Source of the DNA: Hirudinaria manillensis | Taxonomy: Eukaryota; Annelida; Clitellata; Hirudinida; Hirudinidae | Assembly (NCBI GenBank): GCA_034509925.1 | Contig: CM067530.1 | Span: 7,752,001-7,816,000 of the forward strand | Reading direction: 5' to 3' | DNA length: 64,000 bases | Shown here: piece by piece, positions 39,388-52,647 of the stretch | Position numbering within the stretch: position 1 is the stretch's first letter | How the letters are laid out: each line of letters begins with the position of its first letter | Position numbers and translations under genes: made by a program | Notes under the pieces: generated by a model | Database searches by the model: none | What the model saw: the letters and a program-made list of their open reading frames with translations, nothing else | What the model was told of the DNA's origin: nothing

Positions 39388-40285
39388 ATGGTGCAAGCCT
39401 GGTATATGGATGACGATCCGTCGGACCGTAGGGCCGTCCATCAAACGAACCCCCCTCAGTTTGTATCTTTGGATAAACTGCTTGAGTTTGGCGTCCATTA
39501 TTGGAAGGTTTGTGGTCATTATTTATTATTACTATTACTAATAAATTTAATTTGTTATCCAAAATATTGATGGTTGAATCCTAAAACTGATGTACGTGAT
39601 ATCAACTGGACAGGTTCAATCGCAAGAACAAGTCGATAAAATTGCAGCTGAAAGAGGATATGAGTTCAACGATGAGTTAACATGTAGCAGGGAATGTATA
39701 CCAAACTTTGATGTGATGGTACTGAACTGATGTCTTGAAGGCATTGATTGGAATTTCATAATATTGTAACCTCTCCAGGTTGAAAAATTCTTTCAAGAAC
39801 ACCTGCACACTGATGATGAAACTAGACTTGTCTTGGAGGGATCAGGGTACTTTGACATTAGAGATCCAACAAACGACAAATGGATAAGAATTCATGTTGT
39901 GAAGGATGACTTTATTTCAATCCCACCAGGATTGTACCATCGTTTCACTGTTGATCAAAATGTTAGAACGACACATGGTCACTTAATATGTATTGAATTT
40001 TTCACGACGATATTTTTTGCCTTCAATATTTCTCTAGGACAAGATGATTTTTTAAATTTAATTTTTTAAAAGCTTAAAAGATTTGTAACTGCCTTTGCAT
40101 ATTAATTTTGTTGTTGAAAATTTATGAATTTCGCTAAGCTTTCTGTTGCAATTATTTGCCAGAACTACATAAGAGCAAAGAGATATTTTAAGAGCTCACC
40201 TAATTGGACTCCCTACAACAGAGAGGATGGAGATCACCCATCATACAATGAATATCTTCAAGAATATGCTGGAAGCAAAAACTAG
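39388..40285 (+). CDS. ADI1: Acireductone dioxygenase (methionine salvage)
   Basis: Four phase-0 exons: 39388-39507, 39614-39718, 39779-39961 and 40163-40285. The start [15 protein letters not shown] is the usual N-terminus (human MVQAWYMDD). The cupin metal site is intact: '[10 protein letters not shown]' gives His-x-His-x4-Glu, and 'PPGLYHRFT' the fourth ligand. It ends '[18 protein letters not shown]', as in the family. It oxidises acireductone in the methionine salvage pathway; product choice depends on Fe2+ or Ni2+. Complete, with normal length for the family (about 177 residues). An AATAAA lies at about 40386. Confidence 0.97.
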
Positions 40286-41301
40286 CAAATATGATGCTTT
40301 GATGACACATTTGCCTGCTTATACTAAATTTTTTCCAATCAATCCTGTATGGAACTTGTTGTTCTGAATTTGGTGCCTTCTTAGAAATAAATTGTATTTC
40401 CAGTTACAGAATTCATTTCTCCTAATATGATTTTATGGGTATTGCTCTGTATTTTCTTGCAACTTGTAAAAAATGAGGCATTATTTTTGGATCCTCAAAA
40501 GCCAGTCGTTGATAACCCAAGTTAACAAAAGTTAACCTTCAGACCAAACAAGAATTTTCTTGGCCGAATTTGATCAGATCATTGCTTATCAAATTAGTGG
40601 AATTAGAAGTAGAACTATCACTTAAGTGACACCTACAAATATCCAACTGAATTCAGTTTGTTACCAATTCAAGGATTGATTTTCCGATAAAATATATAAA
40701 ACCTCGTCATCTATATGAGATAGCACCATAATGAAAAAAATGAGTGCATATCTTCTTTAATAAGATATAATACAACCTTACCCTTGTCAGCTCCTATAGA
40801 GAGACTTTTTAACTCTGCAGGACTTTCAGAAGCTCCGAAAAGAAATACTCTAGTACAAGATTTTCAAAAAACTATTGTTATTAAAAATAAAGATTGTTTC
40901 ATGTAGTTGACTGTTATTATTGTTAAGTTAAAGCAAAAAGTCAGTGAAATGTGTATATTAATATTCCCTCCACCACCAAATGATGATTTGATTTCCAAAG
41001 TCAAAAATCACGATTTGAAATCATTTTAGATGTCCTGATTTGATCTCAAATCACTTCTCACGTTATTATCCCCATAACTGTTTAAGACAATGCAAATTTA
41101 TGGCCGACATCACAACACACCACTTCCCTCTGACATCAACATTTTTTTTATACTCAGCAGACACGAAATATTATTTTTAAGTCAAAACAAAGTACTTCAG
41201 TTAAGCCAGTAACTTTTTGTGATGTTATTTATATCTCCAAAGAATGTTTTTGCAGGACCTTTGGAGTGATTATTAATTAAACAGAAAATCGTTCGAATGT
41301 T
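40286..41301. other. Convergent 3' spacer (ADI1 / NOL12)
   Basis: AT-rich, no gene seen. Expected to hold the 3' UTRs of both neighbours. Confidence 0.5.
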
Positions 41302-42721
41302 TTATTCTCTCTTAATTGGCTTTAAGTGCTTCTTTTTAGTTTTGCTGGCGTTTTTCGACTTCCGATATTTGGGTTGCTTTGACTTCCCCGGCTTTGTGCC
41401 CTTAGGGGTGGGTTTCCTTGGCTTCTGTGTTTTCCTGGAGGTTCAGTCAATCAATGTAACAAACACTTGAAGCTATGATTGTAAGTGATATAAAAAATGA
41501 TTTGAATATTATTACGTCTGAACTTTCTTTGTTTCTTTAGAAGCTGAAGTCTGTAAAAATTAAGATACAAATTAAATTTCTGTCTTTTATTAAGAAAGAT
41601 TTGGAGTCTAACCTTTTCTGATCCTGCATTTGTGTTGATGTTGTCGTCTCCAGTCAACATATCATATTCAGTGATGACTACAGAATGATCTCCAAGGTCA
41701 AATGATCTGGAAGTACTCGGTACTTCTGATGGCATTTGGATGACTGTCTTCTTTTTCTAAATGCAAATTGTGGTTGAAGAAACATTGCTTCGATTTATGC
41801 AAACTATAAGCACACACATCCAAAATTTAAGGATCTTCATTGAACCAAACAAAACCACACAAAAAACTGAAGTAGATGAAATACACAAAAAGCTCTAGGA
41901 CTAGCAATAACATACTGATATCCCTATCAAATTTATTTTAAGAATGTTATCATTTAATCATCGTTGCTTGTTTCTATTTCACTCTATTTTCTGTTGTCTA
42001 ATGCTATTACAAAATGTGTAAGTGGTCATCCGACGATCCTTCATTTTGCTTAAAAAAATAAATAAATAAAAATGTCCCTATAAATGTATCTTGTCAAACT
42101 GACCTTATTCTCTGATTTGATTTCTTTTAATTTTCCAAGTTTTTCCTGCTCAGCTTTCTCTCTCCTCAACTTTTTCCTTTTGCTGAATCCGGTCAAATAT
42201 TCACTGAAAGCAAAAACTGAATATTATGCATCGTTATTGAAAATATTTAGCCACAATGGTTTAGCCATGCAAAATGCAACTAAGTGAATTAGAAACTATC
42301 AAAGTTTAAAAAGAACAATGTTTGTTTCATTTTTTATATATAAAAGAAAAATTTTATTCAATTGGGTTGTTTTAAATTGGTACTCTGTTATATTTCTTAA
42401 TTTAATATAATCGATCTTCCAATGCTGAACTAAACTTATGTCCATTTAATAATCCATTGCTTGAAGTATAAGTTCCCACCTTACAGCAGATTCTAGAAAT
42501 AATTAAAAACCTAAGCTTATAATATAAATACCAGGTAATAAGCACACTTAACATAAAATCATGCCATACTATCACTTCTGATGAGCCAGCTTCTTGTTAA
42601 GCCATATGGTCTCATCTAGTTTTGGCAAAGTATAATAACAGACTTACTCTCGTTTCTTTTCATCAAAGCTTAAAACAAAGCTTTGTTTCTTTCTTGATCG
42701 AGAATTTTGCGTTCGAGTCAT
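41302..42721 (-). CDS. NOL12: Nucleolar protein 12 (Nop25/viriato family)
   Basis: Five exons: 42721-42648, 42203-42104, 41756-41613, about 41551-41517 and about 41433-41302. The first two join to give 'FVLSFDEKKRDEYLTGFSKR', the diagnostic N-terminal signature of NOL12, followed by a basic coiled helix ('KLRREKAEQEKLGK'). The middle part keeps the 'DHSVVITEYDML' stretch that matches human HPNHTVTVTTISDLDL. The C-terminus is a Lys/Pro-rich tail typical of nucleolar RNA-binding proteins. NOL12 acts in nucleolar rRNA processing and RNA turnover. Exon 1 to exon 2 is phase 2. The middle helix seems shorter than in human. Confidence 0.92.
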
Positions 42722-43565
42722 GTTAGCGAGTAACAAAATGCTTTCACGTATTTTCGTCGATACAAATATAAACAAAGAATGCTGAAATACCAAAGTAATA
42801 ATATTTAATCCAGTTGCGAAAAATATATTGTAATATTCATTGAAATAAGGGAAAGTAATATTTTCTCTGCCATCCTCCCTTAAAAAATAACTTTTGCGTA
42901 AAGTCTTATACAATAAAAAATAAGATTGTGCTGCAAAGAACTTTATTTTCAATTTATTTTAATTCGTTGTATTATTTAAAGCAGCATATCCAGCCTTTAC
43001 GTCAAAGAAAACATTTCTGATAGGAAGTCTTCAGTATTGAAGTTCCGTTAATTCAAATGTTATTCAGTGTTCGTACGACATGATTATAGCTAAAATTAAT
43101 TAATCTTGAACAAAGTAGTTTAGCTTTCAGGTATGCTGGTTTAATAACCTTACTTTCTGCTGAGAATCAATATTTTGCCACACCATATAGAGTGACTGGC
43201 GTGAAGATAAAGTAGATAATCCTGTACATTTATGCAACATCTCACCTATATAAACAAAATAGCTAGTCAAAAATAGGAAATATTTCGTTTGAATTAAAGT
43301 AAGCATAACAAATTAAAACATATTAAAGGCGGTATTCCGCACACGTCTACCTAGAGAGGATCAAAACAATACGCCCGCTTCACCTAGCTTGTGTCGGACC
43401 CGCATCTGGTGGATCACCTTGCAATCAAGCCTAGCGCCATCTTTGACGTTTGAGAGGATTTCGTTGCATTTCGATTTGCAATTTATGTCTTTCTGAGCGT
43501 AACTTAACGTCTCTGTTGTTACAAAGCTCGATTTTGATCGCGGTTAATAAATAAATAAATAAGTT
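42722..43565. promoter_or_regulatory. Divergent promoter region between NOL12 and the ankyrin-like gene
   Basis: 844 bases between two divergent start codons. The right third (about 43330-43530) has more G+C than the rest. An in-frame TAA directly precedes the ankyrin-like ATG, which supports that start. No TATA box is evident. Confidence 0.45.
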
Positions 43566-46500
43566 ATGTCTGGACAACTTGAAATCGGAGTTGATAATTT
43601 AGAAGATAAACTGGATTCACCACAGGTAAGCTTTGCAGACAGCTTTGTATTCCTATTAGAGACAGTTGTCGCCATTTAAATGCATGGTGCAAAGAAATTT
43701 AATAATAAAGTTTGCTTTATAATTTGCGAATTATGATCACGTAAGTTTGGATCCAAATTGTATTGTAACTGTTTGTGCAATATTTTAGAATGGATCCATA
43801 AATCACGAACATTTGTTGAGGAAGACTCCTGCCTCGCCAGGGTTTGATTATGCGATTTTTACATATTTTTAGCCAACTGATGTACACGCGTTACAGCGTA
43901 TTTTTAAAAAAATTTATTTATATGTTTATGAAAAAAACATTAAATTGAGTATTGCATATTGTCAGGTTTTTGGTTAGCTTTTTGGTGGATGCAAGGGGTG
44001 GTGCCATGAGTGGTCAGAGACATTCGGGGGTGGACATAATCATACCTCCCAGTAAGGTCTGCATGCCGACCAGGCTGACGTGTCGATTGTTGAAGAAGGA
44101 GAAGATCTCCAACCTTCCATCACTCGGAGAGGAGGAAGCATTTGCCAGTAGGGTCCTTGAATTGGGACCAGTTGGAACAAAGTTCATTGGGTAACTTAAA
44201 TAGATTTTGCACTTCCTTTCAGGAGCTTTTATAAGATGATTATATTAGATTAGATGATTTGTAAGATCATTAGGATTAATTTATAAAAGTGGATGTGTTA
44301 TGCATACATATTATTATATATAACTAAATCTTTTCTGCTAGCCTTTATTTAGGAAAACCTAAATGAATATAATAATACAAATTAATAAATATATATGTAT
44401 ATACTTATATATATTCTTTAAATCACAATAAATAAACTGATTACTATGAAGGCCAGTGGTATAAGTTGAGAGATAATGAGAAAGCTCACTAATGTAAATG
44501 ATAGAATCTATTTGCATGACAGGTGCAGTACAATATCTTGTTTCAGCTGGTGCATTGTTCAAATTCTTTAGGTTGGTGTTGATAGAACTTCCTCACTTTG
44601 CCTCAAAAATCGGTCAGGAGAGGGAATTGGTGATCCTCAAGAGCGACGACGGCTCCGTTTGGCAGCAGCACAATGAACCCCAGCCGTCAGAAAAAGTCGA
44701 GCAGACATTTTCCACCTTGACCAGAGGTTTCAGTTGTTGCTGAACTTTAGCACATTGATTGCTTAAACAGTGTAATTCGACCCAGGTGTTGAATGCTGAT
44801 GGTTTCCTAAATGCTTCATAGATCTGCAAGATCACAAACAAAATACATGTTTATTTTGAATGCCATTATGGTACTTTTCACTTGGACCTACTTAACTCAA
44901 AATATTCACATGTTGCATACTTTGCATTAAAGTGCATCTTGACAATAAATATTTAAAAATTCCACTAAACACAAATTATCCACATAATTCCTGTTGTAAA
45001 ACAGAACACAGTGGAGATAAAAAGCTGGTGGCCAAGATATACACTTCCTACTTTCCGAAATATTTTGTTGCCGTATCAAAGGCCAAGCAGAGCAGCAAGA
45101 CACTGGATGCCAAGAGCAACACGATACAGTGTTCCACCTCCCACATCATTCTGCCCAAAGGAGCCATCAACAGGGAAACGAAGATCACATTGGAGGTTGG
45201 TTTGGCTCGGTTCACGTTTAGAGATCGTTATCAAGATTGCCCGACCCGATAGTAAACGAAGTACGGCAAATATTTGGACAATCCTTTTGTAAAATCTTTT
45301 CCACAAGCTTAATTCCAGACATGTTATCTGGATATGTTTATTTAATTTAAAGCACTTCCTTTCAAAACATTTTTGACATGTGGATGTGCAATTAATACGG
45401 CTCTTCACAAGACTTTAAAACGTCGGAATGGCTGCCTTAATTCATGCCATGCATTTGACTTCTATTTGCCTGAGATTTGCCTGCATTTTATGCAGGTTTG
45501 TATAATTACATGCTGGTAGAATAGATTTGGTTAATACAAGCCAATGTAGTCAGCATTGTTTACCAAATACATGCAGGCCACGGTGCACTTTGAAGTGATC
45601 ATTAAAGAGCACGGTGCTCCTCATTGTTTTTAAATTGACAACACCTCCCATATTAATTTTCTTCTAAACCCTCTCCGAGCTCACCGCATCTCTCTTGCGT
45701 CTGCAGGTTTTGTCTGTCACGAGAGATCAGGCGCAAGAGGCACTGGGAGTGGGAATTGAGACTAGCAACATTGTTTCAATCAAACCTCTGAGGAGGAAGT
45801 TCCATCAGCCGATCACCGTCGGGATTTCGGTGAGGAAGGAGTTGCAGGATAAAATTAGGAACCACAAAAGAGGGTCGCAACCTTTTCCTGCTCTTCTCCT
45901 TTACAGCATAGCAGGTTTTGTTGGCTTCTCTTTATCCAGAGGAGATTGCCTTAAGTTTCACATCGATTAATTTATTTCTATTATTACGTTAAATATTAAT
46001 AAATTGTTGTTGATAATAACTGATAAAAAAATAGTTAGATAAGATGCTTGATCTAATAAGTTAATAAGTAGGGATAAGATTTGCTTGTGTTTGCTGTACT
46101 TGAATGTGGATGGTCTGGCCACTGATTGGTGGTCCTCGCTAATTATTAATAATAATGAAATTATCTTTCACTGAAGAATAATTATTTGCTCGTATGATTC
46201 AGGGGGAAATGCTCCTGCTGCATGGGAAGATATAACAACCTCTGCTCCTTATGCCTTGGATAAGGACACAGTCACTTTTTCAACTACCGTTTCAGCTAGG
46301 TAAGCTAAGCTCATCTGTAGCATCTGTCTAGTCTAATTAAGTCTGGCCATAACTTGAATCATCAGGTCTGCCTTCAATTAGCTGCTCCTCAGTACTATCA
46401 AGTTTTGTTTTCAATGTACATTTCTAAGTTGAATGTCTTTACATTTTGATGGCACACTTCTGGTTGAATTGATGTTCAGCGAACGTCAATCTAATGTTCA

Positions 46501-49500
46501 GTAAACATCAATCGATGTCCAGTAAACATCAATCAAATGATTGTCTTAATGGGTTCAATTCTTGCTGAAAAGTCTGAGTGCTCTTTAATTACTGTTTTTG
46601 AGTTTGCTTGATTGATCATTTGATCATTCATTTGCACTTGATGCGTGCTGCTATTTCTCTACTTTTTTTTATCATTTCTATGATTTTTAAAATTTAGTTA
46701 AGTTGTGATTTCTATTATTTTATGCTATTATTTTTTATTATTTTATATAATCCTTAAATTATAATCAAATATTTGGTAAAAGTTTTTACTTTTTTTTTAA
46801 CTTTGATGCACTTGGCATAAATATTTAATGAATTTGGTGCCTGTAATTAAGCTTTTTTTTTATAGATTTTTCTCGTTACTTGTGACTACTGGTGTCTGAA
46901 TTTAGTTTTTAGAAATTTTGGTTGTCTGCTTTAAATTGCAAGAGGGGCATTCCATTCTCAAGGAGATGTTCTCACTTAAACATTCACATGTCTCGTTCTG
47001 CTCTTGAGATGATTTTATCAAGCTTATAAAGTGGAATAAATGATAAATATTTTAATTTAAAAGTTTCGATAATAAATCAGGAGTAATTTTGGAATAAAAT
47101 TAGAATTCCAAGCTAATTTGAGGTGACAGAAAGAAGCAAAGTTTTTCACCATGAGTTTTCAATTCCAGTGCAGATTCAGAATTTCATTTTCTCTCTTTCC
47201 AGATACTGGCTCGTGGAAAACAATGCCAACATCATTGAACAGGCCAAAGCCTTGTACAGTGAGGCCATTTCAGTACCCTTCTATGCCTGCTTTTACGTCC
47301 TTGCCAAGAAGCACAGTGACACGGAGGTGCAAGTGAGGATATTGTGCATGAACGACGGTGACATCAAACAAACGCTCGAACACGAAGAGAACTTTGTTCA
47401 TCTGGCTACCAGCAACTACGTCGAGGTAAGTTTGGTGGAACTATTTTTCTACAAATAAAAACATAATAATAATAATAATAATAAAATAATAATAATATGC
47501 TTATTCTCTCTTTGTTGTTGTTGTTGTTTATTTAAAATTTCTTTATTGCAAATGCAAAATGGCCATAATTTCTAATTATAATAGTTGAATTATTTTTATT
47601 CACAAATAATGAGTGGAATCAAATAATGAAACTGTTGATTTTTAATTCATTTTGGTGCATATTTGAAGGGATGTTTTTTTGAACCTGTTTTCTGGCTCTC
47701 AGCACATTTTTCTTAAAATCTGACTTCTAAGGAGATAATTGGTTCCCTGATTGAGTTCATTATGGCATGTCTGCATCACTCCATTTGTAAATAACCTGTT
47801 AACCTTTTTTTTAATAGCTTTAATGTTACTTTGGAGGTATTATGTTTCATGTAAATGTTACTTAATCATTTTATTAATACTTTTTAGTTTGATCTCTTGA
47901 ATTTCCATTATTCAAAATCACTTCAATGTACTTCATTGCAGCATTGTAAACAATATGCCTTGCACAAAATCAGACTTTACATCATTTTATGCCATCACTT
48001 CAGGTATCCAATGGCAAGCCATACAACATGGAAATCTCAGGAAACATGGTGCCCTTTGCTGCTTCTCCAGGACAGCTTTTCTTGATCTTTCATTCGTTCA
48101 GGGTCAACAGACTTTCATACATGGCAAGAGTTCAAGACGCCTCTCGGCCGCTCGCCTGCCAGATTTCCGTCTTCAGGAATTCGCACGCCAGGACCAAGCA
48201 ACCCGTTTGCACCTTGGACGTTTCTCTGGAACATCTCCGATCCTCTCGCACGGCCATGTCGCCAGAGGCCGAAGAGAAGTGGCGACAAGCTTTCGACAAA
48301 GTCAAGGAAAGCTTCGGTCAGAGTTCAAAGTTCGGGGCTTAGTTTGTTCGATCGCCCTTCGATTACTTTGCAATTGCAATTTCAGCCTCTCAGGACAACA
48401 TCAACAGGACGCCGGAATTGAAACTTTTGGACATCGCCGACCAACTGAAGGGCGACTGGGTCGCGTTGGCAGGTCGACTGGGAATCACTCCGAAGGAGGT
48501 CGCCAAACTTCAGACCGAATACGGAAACATCAACGAACAGGCACGGAAATTCCGAGATTCGTTTCGAATGCTAAGATCGAAAAAACGTGCGAGTTCTTGA
48601 AATAAGAACTTTTGCGATCTTCTGATTTCAGGCCATTTTGATGCTGCATTTGTGGGTTGATAAGATGAAAAATCAGGCGAAAGCAAGTCAACTGGAAGCG
48701 GCTTTGAGGCAGATCGGAAGGGAGGACATCGTTGAGAATTGCATCACAAACAGCGATTTCAAGAGAAAGTCAGGTATTGTCACTTTCAATTGCTTGCTTT
48801 CTTAAAGAGTTTCTTTTTTAAAAAATGTGGATTTTTCTTTAAAATGGACTCTGTTAAAGTTTTATCAGTCGAGTTAGATTTTTATGACGAAAAACTATCA
48901 AGAAGAAAGATTCTTTAATGATTACATAACAAAATAATGAATATAATAACATATAATATAATAACAAATTGAAAGTTAAGGAGATTTGTTTGGCCAATGG
49001 CAGATTATCAGTGGAGAATGTAATTAGACTTGAACGATGTGATATCGCTATTGATGATAACGTTGTTGTTTAACGTACAGATGAACCTGTACATCCAATT
49101 GATGACTCTTATCATGAGGTTTGTTTCTTTCAAAATATGGCTGCTTGATTGGCTTTATTGATCCTTATGCATAATTTATGTTAATTTTTAGGCCATCCTC
49201 AATTCGTCTGCTGCTAACGGTGAGCCAGTTCAGATTTATCTTTCTCTTTATCTTCCCTTTATCTAAATTTTTGCTTCTATTTTGGACTCACAATATTTCA
49301 CAGATTGATGAATTCGATGAATTTATTTTTAATATTTAGAAAATACATTTTTTTAGGCTTATAAAATCAGGCATTATTTGGAGCAGAAATAGTGGCACCA
49401 CTCGCAAAACGTTTGCAAAACGCGACGACCAATCGAAACACTCGAAGTCGTTAATTATTCAAAACTGCTTGTTGTTATCATTATCATTAAACAACAAATA

Positions 49501-50659
49501 ACAGCATTTGATGTTCATAGTTAAGTTTGCAGTGAAATGATTTTTGCTGATTTGTTACTGCTGCAATAAAATGCATTTCAATGAAGTTTCTGTGGTTCTG
49601 TTGAAGAGCAATGTCTATATTGAAAATAATAAAAATATTTATAATAATAAAAAAATATTAATATATATAATAATAATAAATAATAATAGCATTAAAATCA
49701 AAGCATTTTGAGATGGCCTTTGAGAATATAATTGCTGAAGTGTTTGGTGACCACTTGAATTGACTTTTGAACATCTTTGGTTGTTGTTGTTGTTGGTAGT
49801 CTTTGCTTTTAAAATGATGTTAGTTGATGGAGTGAACGTAGATGAATAACAGCTTCAAGAAGATTCAAGAATGATTTTTATATGGAAAGCAGACGCTTTA
49901 GATGCTAATTTTTTAATTTACGTTTGTTGTTGCATTAATTGTTAAATTAATGCTTAATTATTTTAATTAGTATTGCTTTCTTTACGTCTATTTGTTTCTT
50001 ATTTATGTCTATTTATTTATTATTTATGTTTATTTATTTCTTTAGGTTTTAGTGAGGTGCAGGAGGGAAATGTTTACGAAGTGGAAGACGTTTGGGATGG
50101 AAACGAGTGGCAGAAGACGAAAAAAATCGTTCCGACTCTCGTCGAGGATCCGATTCAGTCGTCAGGTTTCGAAATCTTTTAATTACTCGTTAATTAATTA
50201 ATTAAATTCGTTTTTTATTATTTCTTCCTGGTTAATTATAATAAATCAACTTGTTCTTAATCCGATTGTTAGCGACCGACAATGTAATGAATGTCGTTGA
50301 TTAGTTTAAAACTTTCCAAATGTGAACAGAAGTCGAAGAAGGTGAATCGCAGGATTTAAAACATGTCCACGGACGAGAAATCGAACGGGAACCGTGCCTC
50401 CTCAGACCCGACATTCCGACCGTAAGCGTTTCGAAAAGTTCTTTTAAGTGCACTTGCGACGTTGCGATGCTTGTGCTCGACACGAAAGGGTTTTCTCTTC
50501 CAGTTGGAAGTCACGAAGGTAGAGGACGACGTCGAAGACGAGGAAGAAGAAGTCACCGCCGTCGAAGAGACGCAGGAGGTCCTCGAGGACGGAACGGTCG
50601 TCAAGGTGAAGAAAATCAAGTCCGTGATTGCTCACAAGCACGACGAAAACGTCGCTTGA
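43566..50659 (+). CDS. Ankyrin-family protein without ankyrin repeats: ZU5-ZU5-UPA-death domain
   Basis: About 15 exons. The ATG at 43566 (MSGQLEIGVDNLEDK) has an in-frame stop just before it and its exon ends at a good donor (43625). ZU5-1 begins in the exon at 43966 with 'GFLVSFLVDARGGAMSGQR', near-identical to vertebrate ankyrins, and continues to 'IELPHFASKIGQERELVIL' (about 44585). ZU5-2 is in 45003-46299 ('FPKYFVAVSKAKQ', 'PAAWEDITTSAPY'), UPA in 47200-48330 ('RYWLVENNANIIEQA', 'EENFVHLATSNYVEV'), and the death domain in 48388-48777 ('LKGDWVALAGRLGITPKEV', 'ILMLHLWVDKMK'). An acidic tail ends 'EDGTVVKVKKIKSVIAHK', recalling the ankyrin C-terminal motif. Ankyrins link spectrin to membrane proteins: this keeps the spectrin-binding and death-domain half only. 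No ankyrin repeats occur upstream in the window. Confidence 0.92.
46471..46537. repeat. Tandem repeat of about 21 bases, three copies
   Basis: Three diverged copies of a unit like TGTTCAGTAAACATCAATC, inside an intron of the ankyrin-like gene. No coding role seen. Confidence 0.6.
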
Positions 50660-51803
50660 AATGATTTTCAATCAAGAAAATCGTTACCTGGTTATTTGGC
50701 TGTAAATTTGTTATGGCGTCGGAATACTGCACCGGAGTTTTGATCGATGGTTATTCTATTTTTGTCGTCGTCGTTGTTATTATATTCTATTTACAGGTTG
50801 ATTGGCTTTGAGTTCATATTGCTTCTTATCTCTAGTTCAGTTCATATCAGTTTTTTATCGCAGATTACAATAAAAAATTATTCTCCGTTTACATCTCGCA
50901 CGACGCGTCGTCCAGGATCGACTCCTTTGCGATGCTTTGCTTTGGACGATTCTTATTTATTTTATACATCGATTCGTCCGATCCTGCTTCGTCGCTTCTT
51001 AGTTCCCGGGCATTCTGTTCGCTTTCCTCGGATCCGGTCGATCGCTTCCATCGGGAAGTTTCGACGTTGCCTTCCGTCTCGGCGGTTCGTTCGGGTGATC
51101 TTTCTCAAGTGCCTTGATGAACGATGAATTTGTTGTGACTGCGTGTTGTTCGACGTGCCCTCGGATGTCTTTGAAAGTCGCCTACTTGAGTTGTTTCAAC
51201 TGCTTTCCTGAATCTTAGGGTTTAAGTTTATTATCTTATTTTATTGGAGCTTTCAATTAAGCAGAATTTGCAATGTCGCGTTGAATGATTTTTTTTTGCT
51301 GTTGTTTTTTTTGTGTGCAACTCTCATTGGCAGTGTGCTTGCTTGGATGATTCTTAAAACATTCCCAAAATTTTGAAATGGTACCAATAAAATGTTAGTG
51401 CTTTTGTCACATCTTTTCCTTGCAGTTCGTTGCATTAAGTTTCCTTTGCAACCCAATTTATTGGTTTTAAGCTTCAATGGCTCCAAAGATGGTCAAGGAT
51501 GTCGACCTAATTTAATTAAATTAAATTAATTTAATTTCCCAGATAAAATCAGTTTAATTGAGGTGCGTTTCGTTTCCTTTTTTATTGTTCTGCTAATGGA
51601 AGAAAAAACTTGTTCCTTAAATTAAAAGTTGCGAAATCGAATCATGATCGAGAAAATTATTGAGGTGCACTGCAAAATCTTTGGGGACGGAGGAGGAAAT
51701 TTGTGGTTTCTGATACCTCAATCTCTTGCTAGGCGGCTTCTTATCATGTCCGTGCAATCTTCATGACCTGGTTAATTAATTAATAAAGTTTCAGATAAAC
51801 TCA
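50660..51803. other. Convergent 3' spacer after the ankyrin-like gene
   Basis: Begins with the 3' UTR of the ankyrin-like gene. A 126-residue open frame at 50747-51127 (+) has no domain, lies wholly 3' of a stop and has Arg/Ser/Phe-rich random-looking composition; not called as a gene. Confidence 0.5.
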
Positions 51804-52647
51804 TCATTCGCCAAGAGGATGTGAAGCTTCTGCATTATATTTTGCGAAAATTTCGTTGGTATTCTCACCAAGGTATTGAGCGAGCGTAATGGCGTTAAAA
51901 ACTTCGGTGGATCCCAACGTGAATTTTAAATCCGTAAGGTCCTTTTTGCCCAGGATTTCGAGCAGAAGCCTTAAACAGTCGGACCTGTTGAATACAATTG
52001 CATTGTACAGCGAAGCAATGTATCTATTTATCTCCATCAAGGCTGACAATGGACCAAAAAAACTTTCTTTGTCTTTTGAGATCATCCTAGCTCGTTCGGT
52101 CATGTCTGTAACGTTCAAACGTGTCACAAAGATTATGCGGGAGTGTATACAGCAATTCTAACCTTCGAGGTGAAAATATTTTTTAACAATTTCTCTGGAT
52201 GCGGAATTCTCAAGGAGTTTTGACAAAATGTCTTTATATCCCTTGAAGGAAGCATATTCAAAACAGCTCATTTCACCAATTTTGAGGTGAACAGTGACCT
52301 GATGACCATTCTACAGAAGCAGATAATTGTTTGTACAATCACATGTGCTTTTGTATTTGAATTACCAAGGAAAACTCGTTCATTGACAAATTTTAATGTC
52401 GTTAGGTGGCACCTTACTTCTATTAAGTCTCTTAACGAACTGATATCATTTTCATAAATTGCTTTCTCCAGCGGAGATTCAAACGACGTGGGGGTGTAGG
52501 CAGTTTCTGGAATATTGCCCTTGTATTTGAAAATACAACCGGGCACCGGAAAAAGTAAACCGGATCTGTCCCTGTTAAGAGGCAATTAAAAATAGAGGAA
52601 TTAATTTATGAAAAGCCCCAGTTTAGGTGTAAATTCGAAATTTACAT
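51804..52647 (-). CDS. Small ankyrin-repeat protein with intron-split start codon
   Basis: Four exons in phase: 52647-52646 (only the AT of the start codon), 52571 to about 52422, about 52292-52163, and about 52109-51804. Reading upstream of the split AT|G meets an in-frame TAA within nine codons, so this is the first Met. The protein has about 200 residues: MDRSGLLFPVPGC, then helical pairs such as 'SPLEKAIYENDISSLRDLI', 'EYASFKGYKDILSKLLEN' and 'YNAIVFNRSDCLRLLLEIL', which fit three to four degenerate ankyrin repeats. No further domain. It is not the missing repeat half of the ankyrin-like neighbour, because it is on the other strand and its repeats are far from ankyrin-type. Function unknown. 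Confidence 0.7.

Noticed and set aside
46471-46537. CRISPR-like short tandem repeats
   Set aside because: Animal genome; copies are adjacent without unique spacers and diverged; an ordinary tandem repeat. The same applies to 59281-59410.
50747-51127. 126-residue open frame after the ankyrin-like gene
   Set aside because: No domain, no splice partners, lies in the expected 3' UTR; composition looks random.
51804-52647. Ankyrin-repeat gene as the detached repeat half of the ankyrin-like neighbour
   Set aside because: Opposite strand, only three to four degenerate repeats instead of 24, and no ankyrin-specific sequence.
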